Of a stretch of DNA of 19,273 nt, positions 16,164 to 19,273 are shown one piece after another. The notes under the pieces are model-generated. The model saw only the letters and a program-made list of their open reading frames with translations. It was not told the origin of the DNA and did no database searches. The stretch comes from RGIG2041 sp045537695. GTDB taxonomy: Bacteria > Bacillota > Clostridia > UBA1381 > UMGS1253. The stretch covers positions 1 to 19,273 of the forward strand of contig JAZSQB010000013.1 in the NCBI GenBank assembly GCA_045537695.1. The letters run 5' to 3'. The position numbers were made by a program, and so were the translations under genes. Within the stretch, counting starts at the first letter, position 1. The number at the start of each line of letters is the position of its first letter.

Positions 16164-16314
16164 ATGCATCAAAACAATATCCTTTGATTGTTTTTTTCTT
16201 TTCCTGGGCAATTTCAGAAAGGCGATTTTGTATGCGTTCTATTTCCGCCCTATCTTCGGTTATTCGAAGTCTATTGACCAATGCTATTTCCTCTTTTGTT
16301 GGTGGAATCATCAT
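16162..16314 (-). CDS. Small phage-type protein, 50 aa, function unknown
   Basis: A 50-codon frame starts at ATG 16314 behind GGGAGGTG, which lies in the last codons of the terminase gene, 8 bases upstream. A second ATG follows immediately. The product starts 'MMIPPTKEEIALVNRL', is highly charged and looks like one long amphipathic helix ('EDRAEIERIQNRLSEIAQEK'). An intrinsic terminator overlaps its end. The strong ribosome site, coding-like composition and tight coupling make it a real gene or the intact remnant of one. I do not recognise its function. Confidence 0.65.
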   Translation of the reverse strand: MMIPPTKEEIALVNRLRITEDRAEIERIQNRLSEIAQEKKKTIKGYCFDA

Positions 16315-16322
16315 ACAAACAT

Positions 16323-17840
16323 TCACCTCCCTAATATGTCTATAAGCCCACTGCTAAAGTCGCTGTCACCATATACGCTAAAGCATTCAGCTATTAATTC
16401 ACCATAGTTCCCGTCCCTGTATGCAATCTCAGCATGTCCGCCTACTCTTTTCGCCACCACTGCACCGCTGTCATTATGTCTGTGAACATATTCCATAATT
16501 CGAGAATCTATTATTGACTTACTTTCATTATATCCTATCCTTCTTGTTTTTGCAAGCCTTTTTATTGATTCGTCGTAATATCTATCCCAAGTATCAATTT
16601 GCATAGTCCCATCGTCCAGAACAATTGCTCTGTCCGCCTTCGTATCGAACACAAGATTTTGCAGTTCATCAATTAAATCACTGCACTCATCCTCAACAAA
16701 ATAAATGCGCCTGTTCGCAAGCAGCTTGCTCATCACAAACGGTCTGTCCTCCAGTGGCGGTTTGTATGTCATGTCTGCGTCCAACGGCGTATTGTCATTG
16801 ATGGAATTGATAATCGCTTGAATATGGTCGCACAGCAACCGTTCCGCGCGCACGCCATATTTTCGCTCAATGTATTCACAGAAATGCAACGCCATATCCT
16901 CGATGTCCTGCATTGCCATTTCTTTCGCCTGCGCCTTCTTTGATTTGAGCACATAGTATTTGCCGTCGTACCCTTCGGCCGTACACACGAGGGCATACGC
17001 GGACCCATTGCCGCCAAAGTCAAAACCGACTTTGCACCAGCGAAAACGTTCCGGCACCGCCTTTGCAGATATAATGTGCGGCGTTGCATCGGCAGCAAAC
17101 TTCGGAAACACTAATCCCTGTGCCGCCACTCTGCGCCCCAAGATATCACGCTGATACCATATGGAACCGGCTTCGTATCTGCCTTTGATTTCCTCACGTC
17201 GCTGCTCTGTCAGACTTAGGTTGTCGTCTATAGTAAAATGCTGATATTGATATCCGCCAGGGTAATTACCGAACCATTTATCAATGTAATTTGCATATAT
17301 CGGATGCTTGGGAGGGTTCGGATTCAGGTCCCACAAAGTCAACGGATGATGAGCTGCGACCTGTCTACCGAAAGCGACCTTGATAAAACTCTCACGGCTA
17401 TTATCGCTGTCATAATGCTCGTTGATTTCCGTCGCAATCCATAAGCCATAAGAGTTACCGAGGATTTTCTTATAGCTGTCCGCTTTACCACCACCGGCGA
17501 AGATAACAACCTTTTCCCCGGTTTGCGTTTGTATATACAACGCCTCATTGCTTTTGAATTTTCCCCACTTGCATCGTCCCCGAAAAAGATGCTCCAAGCC
17601 AAAGCCGTTGCATTCGCCTATATTTAAGCGTGCATTCGGCTGGCTCGACCCGCTTGCAAGATGTATTTTATCCTTACAGGTTTCCAGGTACATTGCCGCA
17701 ATAATACAATGGTCGATTGTTTTGCCGCTTCGGATTGCACCCTCTGCGACATTGAGCGCATTATTAAGCGCCTCTTTGATATAGGTTTTGTGCTTGTCGG
17801 AAAACGGTGCCCACGGTATTGTTTGTTCTCGTACTATCAT
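16323..17840 (-). CDS. Phage terminase large subunit (PBSX/Terminase_3 type) with aberrant C-terminus
   Basis: The 505-aa product is a DNA-packaging motor ATPase/nuclease. Walker A is 'GAIRSGKT' (34-41), the Walker B-like strand 'YGLWIATEINE' (131-141), and the nuclease domain starts at 'VGFDFGGNGS' (271-280, Asp274 likely metal-binding). The terminase match runs to about 'MQIDTWD' (413-419). The last ~85 residues, from 'RYYDESIKRLAKTRR', do not look like the normal terminase end, which is usually some 'DxxEYSFE'-type helix. Codon use also shifts there to A/T-rich ATA, AGA and AGG. The tail ('DSGAVVAKRVGGHAEIAYRD') loosely resembles phage head-tail connector proteins. I infer a deletion fusion. 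The ATG overlaps the small-subunit stop (ATGA). No portal or capsid gene follows, so packaging function is unlikely. Confidence 0.85.
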   Translation of the reverse strand: MIVREQTIPWAPFSDKHKTYIKEALNNALNVAEGAIRSGKTIDHCIIAAMYLETCKDKIHLASGSSQPNARLNIGECNGFGLEHLFRGRCKWGKFKSNEALYIQTQTGEKVVIFAGGGKADSYKKILGNSYGLWIATEINEHYDSDNSRESFIKVAFGRQVAAHHPLTLWDLNPNPPKHPIYANYIDKWFGNYPGGYQYQHFTIDDNLSLTEQRREEIKGRYEAGSIWYQRDILGRRVAAQGLVFPKFAADATPHIISAKAVPERFRWCKVGFDFGGNGSAYALVCTAEGYDGKYYVLKSKKAQAKEMAMQDIEDMALHFCEYIERKYGVRAERLLCDHIQAIINSINDNTPLDADMTYKPPLEDRPFVMSKLLANRRIYFVEDECSDLIDELQNLVFDTKADRAIVLDDGTMQIDTWDRYYDESIKRLAKTRRIGYNESKSIIDSRIMEYVHRHNDSGAVVAKRVGGHAEIAYRDGNYGELIAECFSVYGDSDFSSGLIDILGR

Positions 17841-18142
17841 TTCAACAGGTCCGCCAGCGGCGATAAGTCCTCGATTTTCACCACTGTTTCCGTTTCGACT
17901 TTGTCACGCCACACATCCGGCTTGCGATTCTTCAGCCAGAATATCTGTGCCGTTGTATCGGCAGGGACGTGCACTTCTTCGTCTGCGTATTCTATGCGCC
18001 TATCTCCTTTGTGCGCTTTCCGTCTTTATAATGCACCTCTTTGACTTTAAAGGCCTTTTTCACTTTCGCATTGTATCCATGGGCTTTTTTGAACAACGCA
18101 TTTTCCACCTGGATATCTACAACCGCTTTTCCCTTTTTTAAA
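17837..18142 (-). pseudogene. Phage terminase small subunit, 5'-truncated and frameshifted
   Basis: Two adjoining minus-strand frames together read as the C-terminal ~100 residues of a small terminase. The first (18142 to about 18003) gives 'LKKGKAVVDIQVENALFKKA' and a Lys-rich stretch to 'KRTKEI'. The second, shifted, gives 'RRIEYADEEVHVPADTTAQ' and 'IFWLKNRKPDVWRDK', ending 'LSPLADLLK' at 17839-17837. One base appears to be missing near 18001-18003; without it the upstream frame stops at 17992-17994. The DNA-binding N-terminus is absent because the gene is cut at about 18134-18143 where integrase sequence begins on the other strand. The stop overlaps the large terminase start, the normal phage arrangement. 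Confidence 0.75.
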
Positions 18143-18514
18143 ACAACACTCGATATATACCTGCATAGCACCGAGAAAATGAAGATAGAAGCGGCAGAAA
18201 AGATTAACGCACGATTCAACAAGGATACAAACGGAAACGAAGGAACAATCACAGATGAACAGGAAAAACCGCCACAAGCCAAATTTGAGCCTAAAAAGGG
18301 CAAGATGAGAAAGCCCTGCACAGGATGCATCAGTAAGATAAATGACCACCTATACGAAGGTAGATACTCGCCCAAGGATGCCTACGGCAAACGAATGGCA
18401 AGAAACATATATGCACCTACAAGAGAAGAATGTGAAGAAAAGCTCGCCATACTGATAAAGGAAAGGAAAGCCGAAATCGCAGAACAAAAAGCAAAGCTCA
18501 AAACCGCACAGTAA
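18140..18514 (+). pseudogene. Tyrosine recombinase/integrase, C-terminal fragment
   Basis: The frame from 18140 reads 'KTTLDIYLHSTEKMKIEAAE', the end of a tyrosine recombinase with the nucleophilic Tyr in 'LDIYLH'. The upstream catalytic domain (R-K-HxxR-H) is absent; the bases before 18140 are antisense terminase. After a linker of about 40 residues comes a second block, 'MRKPCTGCISKINDHLYEGR' followed by 'YSPKDAYGKRMARNIYA' and a charged helix. It resembles the three-stranded arm-DNA-binding domain normally found at integrase N-termini. An internal ATG at 18179 would allow a 111-aa product, but without a good ribosome site. A hairpin terminator follows at 18524. Confidence 0.7.
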
Positions 18515-18523
18515 AACATAAAC

Positions 18524-18551
18524 GGCACGGATATAAAAATCCGTGCCATAG
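18524..18551 (+). terminator. Hairpin terminator after integrase fragment
   Basis: A perfect 9-bp stem GGCACGGAT (18524-18532) / ATCCGTGCC (18539-18547) with a 6-base loop sits 9 bases after the integrase stop. The T-tract is weak (ATAGCTTTT). Confidence 0.6.
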
Positions 18552-18705
18552 CTTTTGGGTATATTAAATTTTGATACGGTGTAAACAAAGAAAAGGGCGT
18601 GTGTTTTATTTGAAGTATAAGTAGCGGATTTTTTTCAATTTTGGGCAAAAAATCAGTGTTAAAAACAGTGCAAACCCTTGCTACGACTGTATTTGAGTCA
18701 TAAAA

Positions 18706-18725
18706 TGTGGGTAACATGTGGTCAA
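18706..18725 (+). repeat. Direct repeat, probable integrase arm-type site (left)
   Basis: The 20-base unit TGTGGGTAACATGTGGTCAA itself contains two ATGTGG-like halves. A near-identical copy lies at 18953-18973 in the same orientation on the other side of the tRNA-Pro fragment. This is the layout of arm-type sites around an attP core. Confidence 0.5.
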
Positions 18726-18757
18726 GCTCAGTTTTTTACACTTTTTTAGACAAAGCA

Positions 18758-18791
18758 AAAACCTCAGAAACCGCCTGGTTACTGAGGTTTT
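18758..18791 (-). terminator. Terminator directly after the tRNA-Pro fragment
   Basis: Perfect 10-bp stem AAAACCTCAG (18758-18767) / CTGAGGTTTT (18782-18791), with an inner AACC/GGTT stem and GCCT loop. Read on the minus strand it ends in TTTTT. It begins 3 bases past the CCA end, as expected for a tRNA gene terminator. Confidence 0.75.
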
Positions 18792-18793
18792 GT

Positions 18794-18838
18794 TGGTCGG
18801 GATAACAGGATTTGAACCTGCGGCCTCTTCGTCCCGAA
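18794..18838 (-). other. tRNA-Pro(CGG) 3' fragment, attachment-site core
   Basis: Read on the minus strand from 18838: anticodon loop TTCGGGA (anticodon CGG, proline), 3' anticodon strand CGAAG, variable loop AGGCC, T arm GCAGG-TTCAAAT-CCTGT, acceptor strand TATCCCG, discriminator A and an encoded CCA ending at 18794. The 5' half is missing: the five bases before the loop (GCGTG) do not pair with CGAAG, and no CGGGATA acceptor start or D-arm lies upstream. A tRNA 3' half starting in the anticodon loop is the classic core of an integrase attachment site. It cannot give a functional tRNA. Confidence 0.75.
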
Positions 18839-19132
18839 CACGCTCTAAAGTCTGATATATAGCGGTTTTTACCTTTTTTAGCCCTTTCCGCTACATTCAT
18901 GATACTCTTTAGCCATCTTATCTCCACTGTTTCCATATAGTCCAGAACTAACTGTGGGATGACATGTGGTCAAAAAAAGCTCTTCCGCAATAGGACTAAA
19001 ATAAAATTTTTGCGGGAGAGTATCAAAAAATTATCATATCAAAATTTATTATGTATTAACCAAAGAAAATCGCACCGTTAAAACCATTATAAAAATTCCT
19101 TACATCAATTGTAAACTGAAATGCAATATACT
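18839..19132. other. Non-coding stretch, probably attachment arm and element boundary
   Basis: No convincing gene. A minus-strand frame crosses it and the tRNA fragment (18736-18936), but it reads tRNA and terminator sequence, so I treat it as spurious. The only recognisable item is the direct repeat copy at 18953-18973. From about 18990 the sequence becomes strongly A+T-rich. Confidence 0.4.
18953..18973 (+). repeat. Direct repeat, probable integrase arm-type site (right)
   Basis: TGTGGG, three bases (ATG), then ACATGTGGTCAA. It matches the copy at 18706-18725 apart from the short spacer. It lies 114 bases beyond the tRNA-Pro core, whereas the other copy lies 68 bases before it. Confidence 0.5.
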
Positions 19133-19159
19133 AAAATCAAGCGAAGTCTTGATTTTTTT
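19133..19159 (+). terminator. Intrinsic terminator upstream of XRE gene
   Basis: A perfect 9-bp stem AAAATCAAG (19133-19141) / CTTGATTTT (19148-19156) with a 6-base loop runs into a T-run. Its right arm contains the -35 box of the next promoter. Confidence 0.65.
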
Positions 19160-19177
19160 GTCGAATAGGTGTATAAT
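19149..19177 (+). promoter_or_regulatory. Sigma-A-type promoter of XRE regulator gene
   Basis: TTGATT (19149-19154), exactly 17 bases, then a perfect TATAAT (19172-19177), 29 bases before the ATG at 19207. The -35 is embedded in the terminator hairpin. Confidence 0.75.
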
Positions 19178-19206
19178 TAATACATAAATTTTCGGAGGCT
19201 TATGCT

Positions 19207-19273
19207 ATGGTAACATATCAAAGACTATGGGAAACATTGAAGAAAAGGAATATTCGCAAGCATGACCTAATGG
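19207..19273 (+). CDS. Small XRE/Cro-type helix-turn-helix regulator (5' end only)
   Basis: Only the first 22 codons are in the window: 'MVTYQRLWETLKKRNIRKHD' and then 'LM'. This N-terminus ('MVTYxxLWxTLKxRxI...DL') is typical of short (~65-75 aa) Cro/XRE-like DNA-binding proteins found in phages, conjugative elements and Clostridia chromosomes. GGAGG lies 8 bases before the ATG, and a near-consensus promoter is upstream. Its place just past the attachment core suggests it belongs to a second mobile element, but that is inference. Confidence 0.65.
   Translation, partial: MVTYQRLWETLKKRNIRKHDLM

Noticed and set aside
18041..18139. Plus-strand extension of the integrase frame to an ATG at 18041
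   Set aside because: These codons are antisense to recognisable terminase small-subunit sequence, so the integrase part starts at about 18140.
18143..18375. Minus-strand frame upstream of the terminase small-subunit fragment
   Set aside because: It is antisense to the integrase fragment and does not resemble a terminase N-terminus; it is hydrophobic and without start signals.
18794..18875. Complete tRNA-Pro gene
   Set aside because: No matching 5' acceptor strand, D arm or 5' anticodon strand is present; only the 3' half is real.
18736..18936. 66-codon minus-strand frame
   Set aside because: Its second half translates the tRNA-Pro T arm, acceptor and terminator ('RRFKSCYPDQQ'), a typical false frame across tRNA sequence.

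Overview
The window looks like a chromosomal stretch from an anaerobic Firmicute of class Clostridia, probably Oscillospirales/Ruminococcaceae-like. This rests on the gene content (IICBA glucose PTS, lepA-hemW pair, SLH-domain surface protein, Gram-positive MacAB-like exporter), strong AGGAGG-type ribosome binding sites, consensus sigma-A promoters and GC-rich palindromic repeats between genes. The species cannot be named from sequence alone.

Layout. (1) 1-2700, minus strand: glyA, a PfkB-type sugar kinase and a cysteine-cluster (YkgJ-like) protein cut by the window edge, tightly spaced behind one good glyA promoter. (2) 2778-3453, plus: nth (endonuclease III), divergent from glyA. (3) 3450-3702: two palindromic elements between nth and ptsG. 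(4) 3714-5753, minus: ptsG (glucose-type EIICBA), with a terminator-like hairpin just upstream. (5) 5845-9222, minus: lepA, hemW and a small DUF559 endonuclease gene, linked by overlapping start/stop codons. The last codons of the DUF559 gene lie inside a 127-bp MITE-like palindromic repeat. (6) 9338-10144, plus: a cysteine-rich multi-pass membrane protein of unknown function with its own promoter. (7) 10241-16010, minus: a visibly more A+T-rich operon encoding a membrane-anchored adaptor with duplicated lipoyl modules, an ABC ATPase, a MacB/FtsX permease and an SLH-domain surface protein.

(8) 16084-19273 is a degraded mobile region. A 50-aa phage-type gene follows a large terminase whose last ~85 residues look foreign. 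A frameshifted, 5'-truncated small terminase gene precedes it. The truncated end of that gene abuts, head to head, the surviving C-terminus of a tyrosine integrase. Beyond the integrase terminator lies the 3' part of a tRNA-Pro(CGG) gene, which reads as an attachment core, flanked on both sides by a ~20-bp direct repeat resembling integrase arm-type sites. Past it a small XRE-type regulator gene starts and runs off the window. I read this as a collapsed prophage next to a second element integrated at the same tRNA-Pro site.

Housekeeping genes make up the left two thirds. The points most worth a second look are the repeat-linked DUF559 nuclease, the attP-like tRNA junction, the chimeric terminase and the MacAB-SLH operon.
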